Shown: positions 46,511-58,415, numbered from the stretch's first letter. The stretch is 64,000 nt of DNA from DATFDN01 sp963756495 (GCA_963756495.1 CAVWNS010000013.1:58255-122254); one strand, 5' to 3'. The notes: generated by a model not told the origin, from the sequence alone. A program made the numbers and translations.

Positions 46511-47446
46511 CTACAGCCCGAGCCGTCGGCGAACCTCGGCGGCGGCTTCCGGTGTATCGTTCAAGGGCTGGGCCGCCCAGGTCTCCAGCCGGCCGGCGAA
46601 CGGGCGCACCCGACCGCCGGCCAGCAGCCCGGCGGTAAACAGGCGGTTGCGCCGGGATCGGCCGGGCAGCGGGGCCAGCATGACCGGGGCTAGCGTGGCC
46701 ACCGCCTCCGACATCATGGAGACGCTGTCGGTCGTGACCACGATCGCATCGGCCAGGGCGAGCATGCCGAAATAGGGGTTCTCGCCGCTGCCGTCCCATA
46801 CGAAGGCGCCCAGCGGCGCGAGCGTGTCCGACAGCGCCCGGATCGCCGCCGGATCGGTGCGGCGTGACGGGGTGAGGGCGAGGCCGACCCGGTCCTGGCG
46901 CATCATCGCCGCCAGCTCATCGGCCAGCCGCGTGGCGACCGGGGCGTCCAGCCGAAAACGGCCGTTGCTGCCGCCGACCAGCACCGCCACCAGCGGGCGG
47001 GGCAGACCGGCAAGCCGCGTCCGCCACCGCTCCGCCTCGGCGCGCAGGCGCTCCGGCGTCACCCGGTGCAGCGCGGTGCGGGTCACCACGACATTCGGCC
47101 CCGCCAATTCGTCGTGGCGCGCCGCCACGATCACGTCGAAGCGGCGCAGGCTCATGCGCGGGTCCTGGATTTGCACGACCGGCACGCCGTGCCGGCGCAA
47201 CCGCGCCCCGACCACCGCGCCCACGCCGCCGCAGGCGATGGACAGCGGCGGCAACGGCCCGCGCACCGCATCCGGAACGGCCGCGAGCGGCGCCGGCCAC
47301 GCCTTGGCGGCGACCCAGCGCCAGGGGGCGCGGGGCGCGAGCACGCGCAGCTCCGCCGAAAGCCCGGCCGCCTCGGCCAGACCGAGGGCCTGCGCTTGCA
47401 GGCCCGCATAGGCCTCGGTCAGAATCCAGGGGCGGGCTGCGCTCAT
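46511..47446 (-). CDS. ELM1/DUF1022-family protein
   Basis: This 311-residue protein matches the ELM1 family (plant mitochondrial-fission protein ELM1 and bacterial DUF1022). Its GT-B-like fold has SIACGGVGAVVGARLRRHGV, IQDPRMSLRRFDVIVAARHDEL, LVAVLVGGSNGRFRLD and VTTDSVSMMSEAVATLAPVML. Bacterial members are common in alphaproteobacteria but their role is not settled; the fold suggests a nucleoside-diphosphate-sugar-dependent transferase. The 629-residue unknown protein is encoded directly downstream. It is divergent from the aldolase-like gene at 47521. Confidence 0.85.
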   Translation of the reverse strand: MSAARPWILTEAYAGLQAQALGLAEAAGLSAELRVLAPRAPWRWVAAKAWPAPLAAVPDAVRGPLPPLSIACGGVGAVVGARLRRHGVPVVQIQDPRMSLRRFDVIVAARHDELAGPNVVVTRTALHRVTPERLRAEAERWRTRLAGLPRPLVAVLVGGSNGRFRLDAPVATRLADELAAMMRQDRVGLALTPSRRTDPAAIRALSDTLAPLGAFVWDGSGENPYFGMLALADAIVVTTDSVSMMSEAVATLAPVMLAPLPGRSRRNRLFTAGLLAGGRVRPFAGRLETWAAQPLNDTPEAAAEVRRRLGL

Positions 47447-47520
47447 GCCGGCGGCTTGTCGGCACGCCGGGTCGGTGCGTCAATGCCGGGAGCGTACCGC
47501 CGCCTGACAGGGGACCAGCC

Positions 47521-48645
47521 ATGCTCCAGCCGCCGCCGGCCCAGCCCGGGATGCGCGAAGACGAAATCGACACCCCGGCGCTGCTCCTCGACCTGGATGC
47601 GTTCGAGGCGAATCTCGACCGCATGGCCGCACTGCTGGCGCCGACCGGGGCACGGCTGCGGGCGCACGCCAAGACCCACAAATCGCCGGTGATCGCCCGC
47701 CTCCAGATGGCGCGCGGCGCCGTCGGGCAATGCGTGCAGAAGGTCGCGGAGGCCGAGGCGCTGGTCTGGGGCGGCATCCCCGACATCCTGGTCAGCAACG
47801 AGGTGGTCGGGGCCGGCAAGCTCGCCCGCCTGGCCGCGCTCGAGCGCATCGCGACGGTCGCGGTCTGCGCCGACGATGCGGCCCAGGTCGCGGCGATCGA
47901 GGCGGCCGCCGCCGGTGCCGCAAGGCGCCTGACCGTGCTGGTCGAGATCGATGTCGGCGCGGCGCGCTGCGGCGTGTCGCCAGGTCCGGAGGCGGTGGCG
48001 CTGGCACAGCGCATCGCCGCCTCGCCGCACCTGATCTTCGGCGGCTTGCAGGCCTATCACGGCAGCGCCCAGCACAAGCGCACAAATGAAGAGCGGCGCA
48101 CGCTGATTTCCGGCACAGTGGAGGCGACGCGCCGCACGGTCGAGCAGCTGCGCCAGCAGGGGCTGGACTGTCCAATCGTCGGCGGCGGCGGCACCGGCAG
48201 CTTCGAGCTTGAATCCGGCTCGGGCGTGTTCACCGAGATCCAGGCCGGCAGCTACGTCTTCATGGACGCCGACTACGCCCGCAACCTCGACGCGGCGGGC
48301 CGGCCCGTCAGCACGTTCCGCCACGCGCTGTTCGTGCTCGCGACGGTGATGAGCACGGCCCGACCCGGTCTCGCGGTGCTCGATGCGGGGCTCAAGGCGC
48401 TGGCGGTGGACAGCGGGCTGCCAGTGGTCTGGCAACGGTCGGGACTGCGCTACGTCAGCGCCTCGGACGAGCACGGCAAACTGGAGGTCGGCTCGGAGGC
48501 ACCCGCGCCCAAGCTCGGCGAGAAGCTGCGTCTGGTGCCGGGCCATTGCGACCCGACCGTGGACCGGTACGACTGGTACGTTGGCGTGCGCGACGGCCGG
48601 GTGGAGTGCCTGTGGCCCGTCGCGGCGCGTGGGGGCATGGCGTGA
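47521..48645 (+). CDS. D-threonine aldolase/D-serine dehydratase-like PLP enzyme (DSD1 family)
   Basis: This 374-residue fold-type III PLP enzyme begins IDTPALLLDLDAFEANLDRMA. The PLP lysine is in RAHAKTHKSP near residue 60, and the phosphate-binding region is GGGGTGSFELES. The C-terminal metal-site segment is VPGHCDPTVDRYD (His and Cys), which matches DSD1-type D-threonine aldolases and D-serine dehydratases. The length and active-site residues are as expected. It is divergent from the ELM1-like gene, and exported-protein genes follow. Confidence 0.88.
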   Translation: MLQPPPAQPGMREDEIDTPALLLDLDAFEANLDRMAALLAPTGARLRAHAKTHKSPVIARLQMARGAVGQCVQKVAEAEALVWGGIPDILVSNEVVGAGKLARLAALERIATVAVCADDAAQVAAIEAAAAGAARRLTVLVEIDVGAARCGVSPGPEAVALAQRIAASPHLIFGGLQAYHGSAQHKRTNEERRTLISGTVEATRRTVEQLRQQGLDCPIVGGGGTGSFELESGSGVFTEIQAGSYVFMDADYARNLDAAGRPVSTFRHALFVLATVMSTARPGLAVLDAGLKALAVDSGLPVVWQRSGLRYVSASDEHGKLEVGSEAPAPKLGEKLRLVPGHCDPTVDRYDWYVGVRDGRVECLWPVAARGGMA

Positions 48646-48719
48646 GGGATGCGGGTGCGCAGCCGGCCGAGAAACCGAGCGCGGCTGCATCTGTTTGGTC
48701 TCGGCAGGGGAGGCGAGCC

Positions 48720-49076
48720 GTGAAGACATCGCTGCGATTTGCCGTATTGGCACTGGCATTGCCTGTGTCCTTGGCCCTGGCGGCATCGGCGCTGGCGCAG
48801 AACGCGAGTGGCAGCAACGCCTTCGCGACCACGCCGGGGGCGAACACCGGCGCTTTCGCGCGCACCCCGCCGGCCAGCACGAGCGCGTTCGGGAAGCCGG
48901 GCGGTCGCCAGGTCACCGGGTTCGGCAGCGGCGGCCAGACCACCAACGCCGCCGGCAATCCTGGCGCGGCGACCCGCAACGCCAAGCGGATGGCCAACTC
49001 CTTCGAAACCCGCGCCAATCCCAACGCGCCCCCGGTCGGTCCTCGCCAGGGCGCATCGGACGGTTCGGGACATTGA
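48720..49076 (+). CDS. Exported low-complexity protein
   Basis: This 118-residue protein has a GTG start with AGGGGAGGCGAG upstream. The signal peptide covers about 30 residues (FAVLALALPVSLALAASALAQ), followed by a Gly/Ala/Asn/Thr-rich mature part (NAFATTPGANTGAFARTPP) without cysteine. No family is recognised. The next gene starts within its stop codon, so the three exported-protein genes 48720-50031 form one operon. Confidence 0.68.
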   Translation: MKTSLRFAVLALALPVSLALAASALAQNASGSNAFATTPGANTGAFARTPPASTSAFGKPGGRQVTGFGSGGQTTNAAGNPGAATRNAKRMANSFETRANPNAPPVGPRQGASDGSGH

Positions 49077-49681
49077 GCGCGCACACGGCTGTCGGCGCGC
49101 TCGCCCTTGGCTTGGCGATGATGGTCCTGGCCGGCACTGTCGCGGCCCAGCCGGCCGCACGCGGCAGTTCGGCCGGTGCGGCGCTCCAGCAGGGGGAGCC
49201 GGGCACGAAGGCCACTGGCCCGGCCGGCACGATGATCGAAGGGAATGGGGCAGCCATCAATTATCCGACGGTCGACTCCGCATTCGCCACCAGCGACGGC
49301 ATCGCGGTGCCGCTTGCGGCCAATCAGAGTCCCGGTCGGCAGCGGCTGACCGACCTGGCCCAAACGAGCACCGTCCTCACCACCGGTGGCGATGTGCGGC
49401 TGACCCGCCTGATCGGTGCCGGCGTGTTCGCCAGCTCCGGCGAGCGCCTCGGGACGGTGCGGGACATCCTGCTGAGCCGGTCAGCCGAACCGCAGGTCAT
49501 CGTGGCGACCGATCAGCGGCTGGTCGAGGTGGCGTGGAGCCAGCTCGACTTCGGCCGGCCGGGCAGCGAACTGCACGGCAAGGCCGTGTTGCCGGGCGAA
49601 ACCCCCCATGGGCTGGAGCAGCTGCCGGCGTTCAGCCCGGCGAGGCTCAAGGGTCGCGGCTTGATCGCGGGCCGGAGATGA
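49073..49681 (+). CDS. Exported PRC-barrel domain protein
   Basis: This protein of about 202 residues has a signal sequence (VGALALGLAMMVLAGTVAAQ). A PRC-barrel domain follows near residues 105-175 (VRLTRLIGAGVFASSGERLG, TVRDILLSRSAEPQVIVATD, VEVAWSQLDFG). PRC-barrels bind RNA or other molecules; in exported proteins the role is unknown. I choose a TTG start overlapping the upstream stop (TTGA), since no ATG precedes the signal peptide. The following gene overlaps its stop by four bases. Confidence 0.76.
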   Translation: MSAHTAVGALALGLAMMVLAGTVAAQPAARGSSAGAALQQGEPGTKATGPAGTMIEGNGAAINYPTVDSAFATSDGIAVPLAANQSPGRQRLTDLAQTSTVLTTGGDVRLTRLIGAGVFASSGERLGTVRDILLSRSAEPQVIVATDQRLVEVAWSQLDFGRPGSELHGKAVLPGETPHGLEQLPAFSPARLKGRGLIAGRR

Positions 49682-50031
49682 GGAGCCGCGACGTCGCCCT
49701 GATCGTGGCGCTCAGCCTGCTTGCCGCCGGCCCGGCGCTCGCGACCACCGGGGCGAAGCAGGGGCCATCGTCGAGTGTCCGACAGCTCCAGCAGCGTTTG
49801 CAATCTCAGGGCCTGTATGGGCGGGGTCTAGTTGACGGCGTCTATGGACCGGGCACCCGGGCGGCCGTCGAGGCGTTCCAACGCGCGCGCCGCATGGCCG
49901 TGACCGGGCAGATGGACGCCGAAACGATGGCGGCGATGGATTTGGACCACATGGATGCCGAGCCGGCGCCCGCCGACGGAACCGGCGGTTTGGACGTAAA
50001 GCCCGACGTCAGGCGCGAAGCCAAGCGGTGA
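49678..50031 (+). CDS. Exported peptidoglycan-binding domain protein
   Basis: This 117-residue protein has a signal peptide (VALIVALSLLAAGPALATTG) and a PG_binding_1 domain (VRQLQQRLQSQGLYGRGLVD, YGPGTRAAVEAFQRARRM, VTGQMDAETMAAMD). PG_binding_1 domains anchor proteins to the murein. The C-terminal tail is acidic. Its ATG overlaps the PRC gene stop, so it is translated together with the PRC-barrel protein. The three proteins might form a cell-envelope complex, by inference only. Confidence 0.82.
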   Translation: MRSRDVALIVALSLLAAGPALATTGAKQGPSSSVRQLQQRLQSQGLYGRGLVDGVYGPGTRAAVEAFQRARRMAVTGQMDAETMAAMDLDHMDAEPAPADGTGGLDVKPDVRREAKR

Positions 50032-50085
50032 TCCGCCACCCGGGGCATTGCCGCCCCGGGAGTGCCTCCAAGGCGTGGGACCGAA

Positions 50086-50568
50086 TCAAAGCATCGCCAT
50101 GATGTTCTCGGCGCGGCTCACATCAAAGCCGCCGGGCTGCTCCACGCCCAGATGGGTGACCTTGCCGTTCTCGGCGACTAGGGCGAAGCGTTGGCTGCGC
50201 ACGCCCATTCCGCGGGAAACCAAATCCAGCTCCAGGCCAAGCGATTTCGTGAATGCGCCCGATCCGTCGGCCAGCATGACGACCTTGTCGGTGCAGCCCT
50301 GTTCCTTGCCCCAGGCGCCCATCACGAACGCGTCGTTGACGGCGATGCAGGCGATCGTGTCCACGCCCTTCGCTTTCATGGCATCGGCCTGCTGGACGAA
50401 GCCAGGCAGGTGCTTGACGCTGCACGTGGGCGTGAACGCGCCGGGAACCGCGAACAGAACCACCTTCTTGCCCCTGAAAATGTCGCCGGTGGACGTCTCC
50501 TTCGGGCCCTCCGGAGAGGCCATCATCAGTTTCATTGAAGGAATGGTATCGCCGACCTTGATGGTCAT
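50086..50568 (-). CDS. Peroxiredoxin (Prx5-like)
   Basis: This 160-residue thiol peroxidase starts TIKVGDTIPSMKLMM. The peroxidatic Cys is in VPGAFTPTCSVKHLPGF near residue 49, and the catalytic Thr and Arg are present (PTC, SRGMGVRSQRFA). Other cysteines (ACIAVND, EQGCTDK) are candidates for resolving. Length and motifs match the AhpC-TSA Prx5 branch. It is cytoplasmic and detoxifies H2O2 or organic peroxides. It is convergent with the peptidoglycan-binding protein gene and divergent from the YqgE gene. Confidence 0.94.
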   Translation of the reverse strand: MTIKVGDTIPSMKLMMASPEGPKETSTGDIFRGKKVVLFAVPGAFTPTCSVKHLPGFVQQADAMKAKGVDTIACIAVNDAFVMGAWGKEQGCTDKVVMLADGSGAFTKSLGLELDLVSRGMGVRSQRFALVAENGKVTHLGVEQPGGFDVSRAENIMAML

Positions 50569-50672
50569 GGGTGCATGCTCCTTGTGGGCCGTGTCAGGCG
50601 TCAGTCCTAGCCCGCTCCCCGGTGCCTGTCACGCCGGCTTGCAGGCGTCGGAACGCGTCCCAAGTCACTCCC

Positions 50673-51251
50673 ATGGCACGCCCATCGACCGATCCCGCCT
50701 CGTTCCTCACCGGCCAGCTTCTGGTGGCCATGCCCACGCTCAGCGATCCCCGGTTTGCGCAAAGCGTGATCTACGTGTGCGCGCACACCCCCGACGGCGC
50801 GATGGGTCTGGTCATCAACCGGCCGCTCGCCAAGCCCAGCTTCGACGAGTTGCTGGCGCAGTTGGAGATCGAGCCGGTGCCGCCCGCGCGCCGCATCCGC
50901 CTGGGCATCGGCGGCCCGGTCGATAATGCCCGCGGCTTCGTCCTGCACACGACCGACTGGACCGGCGAGGGCAGCCTGCATGTCCACGACCGTCTGGCTC
51001 TGACCGCCAGTCTGGACGTCCTGAAGGTCATCGCCGAGGGTGGCGGACCGCGCGAGGGTTTCCTTGCCTTGGGGTACGCCGGCTGGGGTCCGGGCCAGCT
51101 CGATGCGGAGATCCAGCAAAACGCGTGGCTTTCGGTGCCGGCCGACGAGGGCTTGGTATTCAGTGACCATCACGACACCAAGTGGCGACGGGCGCTTGGC
51201 CTCTTGCACATCGACCCGTTGCTGCTCTCCGAGACGGCCGGCCATGCGTGA
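50673..51251 (+). CDS. YqgE/AlgH-family protein
   Basis: This 192-residue protein begins with FLTGQLLVAMPTLSDPRFAQ, followed by SVIYVCAHTPDGAMGLVINRP, GGPVDNARGFVLHTTDW and FLALGYAGWGPGQLDAEI, all YqgE (DUF179) signatures. The molecular function is unknown. No signal peptide is present. The ATG at 50673 is chosen because the family N-terminus begins there. It stands alone as one transcription unit; the 190 bases after it hold no gene. Confidence 0.92.
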   Translation: MARPSTDPASFLTGQLLVAMPTLSDPRFAQSVIYVCAHTPDGAMGLVINRPLAKPSFDELLAQLEIEPVPPARRIRLGIGGPVDNARGFVLHTTDWTGEGSLHVHDRLALTASLDVLKVIAEGGGPREGFLALGYAGWGPGQLDAEIQQNAWLSVPADEGLVFSDHHDTKWRRALGLLHIDPLLLSETAGHA

Positions 51252-51441
51252 TCCCCGGCACGCTTGAGCGCAGCGCGGTGGCGCGTACGCGGCGGGCAGC
51301 CTCACTAGGTTAAGCGAACTTAAACGTTATCAGGCTTTGATCCTCGGGCGAGAAACGCGCGAGGATTGAATGGTGGCCAGAATGGCGGCCAGCGCGCCGC
51401 CGGCGCGCGGCCACGCGCCGGATGGCGGGGGCTGAGGCGCC

Positions 51442-52982
51442 GTGCTGTTCAGCTCCTACGTCTTCGTTTTCTGTTTCCTGCCACTGACGCTGGCCGGGTT
51501 TTTCGTGCTGGGTCGGCTTGCCGGACGGCTTATCGCCGCATCCTGGCTGGCGTCGGCATCGCTGGTGTTCTACGGCTGGTGGAACCCCGCGTTCCTGCCG
51601 CTCCTGATGGGGTCCATCGCCTTCAACTATGCGTTGGCGCGACTGATTGCCTGGGTGCGTGAACCCCGGGCCCGGATCGCCCTGCTCGCGTCGGCGATCA
51701 CCGCGGATGTCGCGGCACTGGTCTATTTCAAGTATCTCGCCTCGCTGCTGGGCTTCGTGCATGCCCACGGTCTGGGCGGTTACGCTCTGGCGGATTCACG
51801 TTCGTCGATCCGGTCCTGCCGCTCGGCATCAGCTTCTTCACCTTCACCCAGATCGGCTTCCTGATCGACACCAGCCAGGGCGCGGCCGAGGAGAAGGGAT
51901 TTCTGGACTACCTCCTGTTCGTCACCTTCTTCCCGCATCTCATCGCGGGACCGGTGCTGCATCATCGCGAGGTGATGCCGCAGTTCGCCGCCAGGTCCAC
52001 CTACCGGATGTCGGCCGAGAACATAGCCGTGGGCCTGACGATCTTCTCGATGGGGCTGGTCAAGAAGGCGGTGTTCGCCGACGGGCTCTCGGGCATCGCG
52101 GTCGCGGCATTCGCCCATCCCGGCCAGTTGCCGCTGCTTGCCGCCTGGGAAGGGGCGCTCGCCTACTCGCTTCAGCTCTATTTCGATTTCTCGGGCTACT
52201 CGGACATGGCGATCGGCATCGCGCGCCTGTTCAACATCCGCTTTCCCGCCAACTTCAATTCGCCGTACAAGGCGCAGAGCGTCATTGATTACTGGCAGCG
52301 CTGGCACATGACGCTGACCCGCTATCTCGGCCTTTACCTGTACAACCCGATCTCGCTTCGCATCGCGCGGCGCCGGGCAGCGAGCGGCCTACCAACGGGA
52401 CGCAACCTCACGGCTGGCGGGTTTGCCGCGATGGTGGTGGTTCCGACCTTGGTTACGATGATTCTCGCCGGCATCTGGCATGGCGCCGGGCTCACCTTCC
52501 TCGCCTTTGGCCTCTTCCATGCGGTGCTTCTGGTGATCAATCACGCCTGGAGGGTATTTCGCCCGGCCAGCTGGAAGCCGGTGCGGAGCCGTCCCGCCGC
52601 CTGCCGGCGCGTCCTGCTGACCTATCTTTGCGTCGTCCTCGGCGCCGTCCTGTTCCGTGCAAACTCGCTGACGGCGGCCGGCGCGATGATGTCCGGCATG
52701 CTCGGCCTGCACGGCATGGGACTGCACGGCCCGATGCCGGAGCGGGCGGTCACGCTCGCGCGCGACTGGGCGCTGATCGCCGCCCTGGCGGGGGTGGCAT
52801 TCGGCGCGCCCAACACCCAGCAGATCATGCGCGACAGCGCGCCCGTCCTGGGCAGGGTGGCCGACGCGGCCGGATGGATCTGGCGGCGGGACCTGGGCTG
52901 GGCGGTGGCGTTCGGCTGCGTCGGCGCGCTCGGCCTGCTGGCGATCGGCGGCGCCGGCGAGTTCCTGTATTTCCAGTTCTAG
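51442..52982 (+). CDS. MBOAT-family membrane O-acyltransferase (one apparent wobble loss)
   Basis: The corrected protein has 513 residues and about ten membrane spans. It starts LFSSYVFVFCFLPLTLAGFF, the typical AlgI/PatA-like N-terminus, with the FGWWNP-like segment FYGWWNPAFLP. FFPHLIAGPVLHHREVMPQF and the catalytic-His region IWHGAGLTFLAFGLFHAVL follow. A wobble base is lost near 51801 (GA- before TTC); adding one gives 514 codons. GTG is the start. Such proteins pass acyl groups across the membrane for O-acetylation of exopolysaccharide, with an SGNH partner, encoded next. Confidence 0.87.
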
Positions 52983-52985
52983 CCG

Positions 52986-54134
52986 ATGCCGCGCCGCCCG
53001 CTCTCGCCGGCCGCCTACCTCGCGGTCGCTGCCCTTTCCGCCGGATGCGTGCTGGCGCTGGCGTGGGCCTGGGTCACGCTGATGCCGATTGCCTTTCTCG
53101 ATCCCGAATACGCCGCCTGGGCCGCCAAGCAGGTCATGCTGGCCCGCTGCGACCTGGGCGAGGTGATCGTGGTGGGCAACTCACGCGCAGCCGCCGACAT
53201 CATGCCGGTGCTGCTGCCGCGCGCTACCACGAACCTCGCGGTCGGCGGCGGGGAGGCGATCGAGGCGCTGAGCGCCGTCCGCCGCGCCCTCGCCTGTCCC
53301 GACCCGCCCCGGCTTGTCGTCATCTCCCTCAACCCCGGCCAGTTCGTGCGCCCCGACCTGTTCTGGGAGCGCACGGTGCGCTTCGGTTTCCTCGATCGCG
53401 CGGAGATCGCCGAACTGGCCGAGGCGTCCCGCGCGGCGAACGACTGGTCGATCTACGAGAGCGGCCACGATGATGGCCTGAGCGGCCGGATCCGGGCGGC
53501 GCTGTATGCCGTGCGCTTCCCCTCGCTCTATTTCGGCAGTCTGGTGAAGGGTGGCGTCTTCCTGCGGATGTGGGAGAACCGTCGGGCGTTCGCTGCGGGG
53601 CTCACCGCGCGCGGGCAGTATTTCTTTGGAACCGCTCCGGGCTGCGACGAGGTGGCGATCGAGGGCCATCTCGATGCGTTCCGTCCCCTGCCGGTGCTGG
53701 ATCTCTACTTCGACCGGCTGCTGGCGCTTCTGCGGGATCGCGGCGTGCGGACGGAGTTCGTGGCGATGCCGGTCAACCGCGAGACCTGGGAGGCGAGCAG
53801 GCCCGCGCTGCGCTCGGCGTTCGCCGCCTATCTGCGTCGATACCAGGACAAGTACCCGAATTTCCGCGTGGTCGGGCCGACGATGCTGGGTTGGCCGGAC
53901 CGCTACTTCGGCGATGATTTCTCCCATCTCAATCCCGAAGGAGCCCGCCTGCTGAGCGCCCGCCTGGGCTCCTGCCTGGCCGAGGGGGGCGCCGATTGCG
54001 CCCTCGACGCCACAGTTTCCGCCGCGCAGACTGCCCGCGCCAGCACGGAGCAGGAAGCATGGTCCAGGTTCCCAGCGCGCAGATTCCGGGCGTCTACCAC
54101 CGCCGCGTCGGCGAGATCGTCGTCACCGCCCTGA
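52986..54134 (+). CDS. SGNH-hydrolase-like protein (O-acylation partner)
   Basis: This 382-residue protein has an N-terminal membrane anchor (AYLAVAALSAGCVLALAWAW) and SGNH-like blocks: VIVVGNSRAAADIMP (GNS block) and DDFSHLNPEGARLLSARL (the D..H block) with the catalytic Ser, Asp and His. It lies three bases after the MBOAT gene. Paired genes of this type transfer acetyl groups to extracytoplasmic polysaccharide. The last 25 codons overlap the next gene by 76 bases and look unlike a protein end (WSRFPARRFRASTTAASAR), so the true end may be earlier or an unnoticed indel may exist here. Confidence 0.8.
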   Translation: MPRRPLSPAAYLAVAALSAGCVLALAWAWVTLMPIAFLDPEYAAWAAKQVMLARCDLGEVIVVGNSRAAADIMPVLLPRATTNLAVGGGEAIEALSAVRRALACPDPPRLVVISLNPGQFVRPDLFWERTVRFGFLDRAEIAELAEASRAANDWSIYESGHDDGLSGRIRAALYAVRFPSLYFGSLVKGGVFLRMWENRRAFAAGLTARGQYFFGTAPGCDEVAIEGHLDAFRPLPVLDLYFDRLLALLRDRGVRTEFVAMPVNRETWEASRPALRSAFAAYLRRYQDKYPNFRVVGPTMLGWPDRYFGDDFSHLNPEGARLLSARLGSCLAEGGADCALDATVSAAQTARASTEQEAWSRFPARRFRASTTAASARSSSPP

Positions 54135-54940
54135 GCGACGGGTTCCTCGACGGCACGGTGGAGGTGTTGCAGAACATCACGCCCGACGAGGCGCGTCGGA
54201 TGCTGGCCGACGCCTTCCGGCCGGGCCGGCGCACGTCCGTGAACTGCTTCGCGATCCGGGCGGCCGGGCGGCTCGCGCTGATCGAGACGGGCTGTGGCAA
54301 CTACCTGGCCTCGACCGCCGGCAAGCTGCCGGCCAATCTGGCTGCGGCGGGCATCGACCCGGCGGCGGTCGAGGCCGTGCTGCTGACCCACATGCACCCC
54401 GACCACTCCGCCGGCCTGACCGATCCCGCAACCGGCCGCCCTCGGTTCCCCAATGCGGAGCTGATCGTGCACGAGAACGAGCCGCGCCACTGGGACGACG
54501 ACGCCGTGATGGCGGGCGCGAGCGAGCGGGCGCGGAAGCTCTATTTTCAATGCGCGCGCGAGCAGATCGCGCCATACCGGGACCGGCTGCGCCCGTTCAA
54601 CGCCAGACGCGAGGTGTTTCCTGGCGTGACCGCGATGCCCCTCAATGGCCACACGCCGGGTCACAGCGGCTACATGATCAGGTCGGGGGGCGAGTTGCTG
54701 CTGATCTGGGGCGACATCATCCACGTGCCGGAGATCCAGGTGCCGCGCCCGGAGGTGACGATCGAGTTCGACACCGATCCCGCCGCCGCCGCCGCGACCC
54801 GCCGGCGCACCTTCGAGATGGCCGCCGCCGATCGGCTGCTGGTGGCTGGCATGCACATCCACTACCCCGGATTCGCCCATGTCGCTCGGCACGGCGACAG
54901 CTATGCGTTGCTGCCCGAGCCCTGGGTGCAGGCTTTCTGA
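54059..54940 (+). CDS. Metallo-beta-lactamase-fold hydrolase
   Basis: This 293-residue protein has the zinc motif THMHPDHSAGLTD near residue 110, then PLNGHTPGHSGYMI with the third histidine and LIWGDIIHVPE with the Asp bridge. These are the standard five metal-binding segments of MBL-fold hydrolases of the AttM/quorum-quenching-lactonase-like or unknown type. There is no signal peptide. The start MVQVPSAQ is chosen for CAGGAAGC upstream and for length. It overlaps the end of the preceding frame and is convergent with the MOSC gene. Confidence 0.86.
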   Translation: MVQVPSAQIPGVYHRRVGEIVVTALSDGFLDGTVEVLQNITPDEARRMLADAFRPGRRTSVNCFAIRAAGRLALIETGCGNYLASTAGKLPANLAAAGIDPAAVEAVLLTHMHPDHSAGLTDPATGRPRFPNAELIVHENEPRHWDDDAVMAGASERARKLYFQCAREQIAPYRDRLRPFNARREVFPGVTAMPLNGHTPGHSGYMIRSGGELLLIWGDIIHVPEIQVPRPEVTIEFDTDPAAAAATRRRTFEMAAADRLLVAGMHIHYPGFAHVARHGDSYALLPEPWVQAF

Positions 54941-54944
54941 CCGC

Positions 54945-55704
54945 CTACTCGGGAAGCAACTCGATCGCGTCTCCCACCGCGAACCGTCCGCCCTCGACCA
55001 CCTCGGCATAGACGCCGAGGTCGGGGTGGCCATAGAGGGCGCGCAACTCCGCGACTGGTTGGGCGTCGCGCTCGGCGGTGATCGGGTTCACCTCAGTCGC
55101 GGGGCAGCGGGGGATGCGCTTGAGCACGCGCAGCGTCGCGCCGCCAAGCTGGATCTCGCGGCCCACCCACCCCAGCTCGGCCCAGGGCGCCGCGCCGCTG
55201 AACCAGACATTCGCGCGGAACCGCCGGCGGTGGCGGCGTGCCTCCACGCGGGCCTCGAAGTCACGCAGGCTGGCCAACCCGATCAGGCTCACCACGGTGT
55301 TGCGCGAGTCGCCGAAGACATGGCCGGGGATGTAGTGGAAGCGCGGCGCTCCGCGTGCCTCCTCGCCCAGAAAGTTGGTCAGGAAACGCCCCGATCGCCT
55401 CGCGTCCCGCCGGGGTCAGCGCGTTCGCCGCCACCCCGTCGCCATCCGGCGCGCGCACGGTCAGCATTCCGGTGCGAGGCTCGAAGAACGCGCGCAGGGC
55501 GGCGATCCGCGCGTTCTTCGCGCCGCACATGAAGTTCTGCTTGGGCAGCCACGCCGGCCGCTCCGGGTCAAACCCGGAATCGCCCTGCGCCAAGGCGAAG
55601 GCGCGGTCCCACGGGATCGCGCCGCCCGCCTCCACCTCCGCCGCTTCCAGCGCCTCGGCCGAGAGACCTTTTACGGGAAAACGGTAGAGATATTCGATGC
55701 GCAT
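54945..55704 (-). CDS. MOSC-domain protein (one apparent wobble indel)
   Basis: The corrected protein has 252 residues: N-terminal MOSC_N beta barrel (MRIEYLYRFPVKGLSAEAL), then the MOSC domain with YIPGHVFGDSRNTVVSLIGL, RFRANVWFSG and RVLKRIPRCPATEVNP. MOSC proteins carry sulfur to or from molybdenum-cofactor enzymes. The frame changes near 55387, where TTT and TTC both appear for one Phe codon; correction gives 253 codons. The Cys of PRCPATE could be the sulfur-carrying residue. It is divergent from clpB. Confidence 0.84.
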
Positions 55705-55826
55705 CCAGGCATCTCCCTCTTGTGGCGCACTCTGCCCTTTCCCACCTCGAATGCCAAAGGTCCACCTATCCCGTCGCCTCCGAGAGGGGCGGGTGAGGGC
55801 CAGTCGCCTCCTTATAGGGACATGCC

Positions 55827-58410
<2,584 letters not shown>

Positions 58411-58415
58411 CCAGA

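Noticed and set aside
55705..55826. Heat-shock (sigma-32) promoter for clpB
   Set aside because: A CTTG lies near 55720, but no matching -10 of the CCCATNT type at proper spacing can be seen, so I did not list it.
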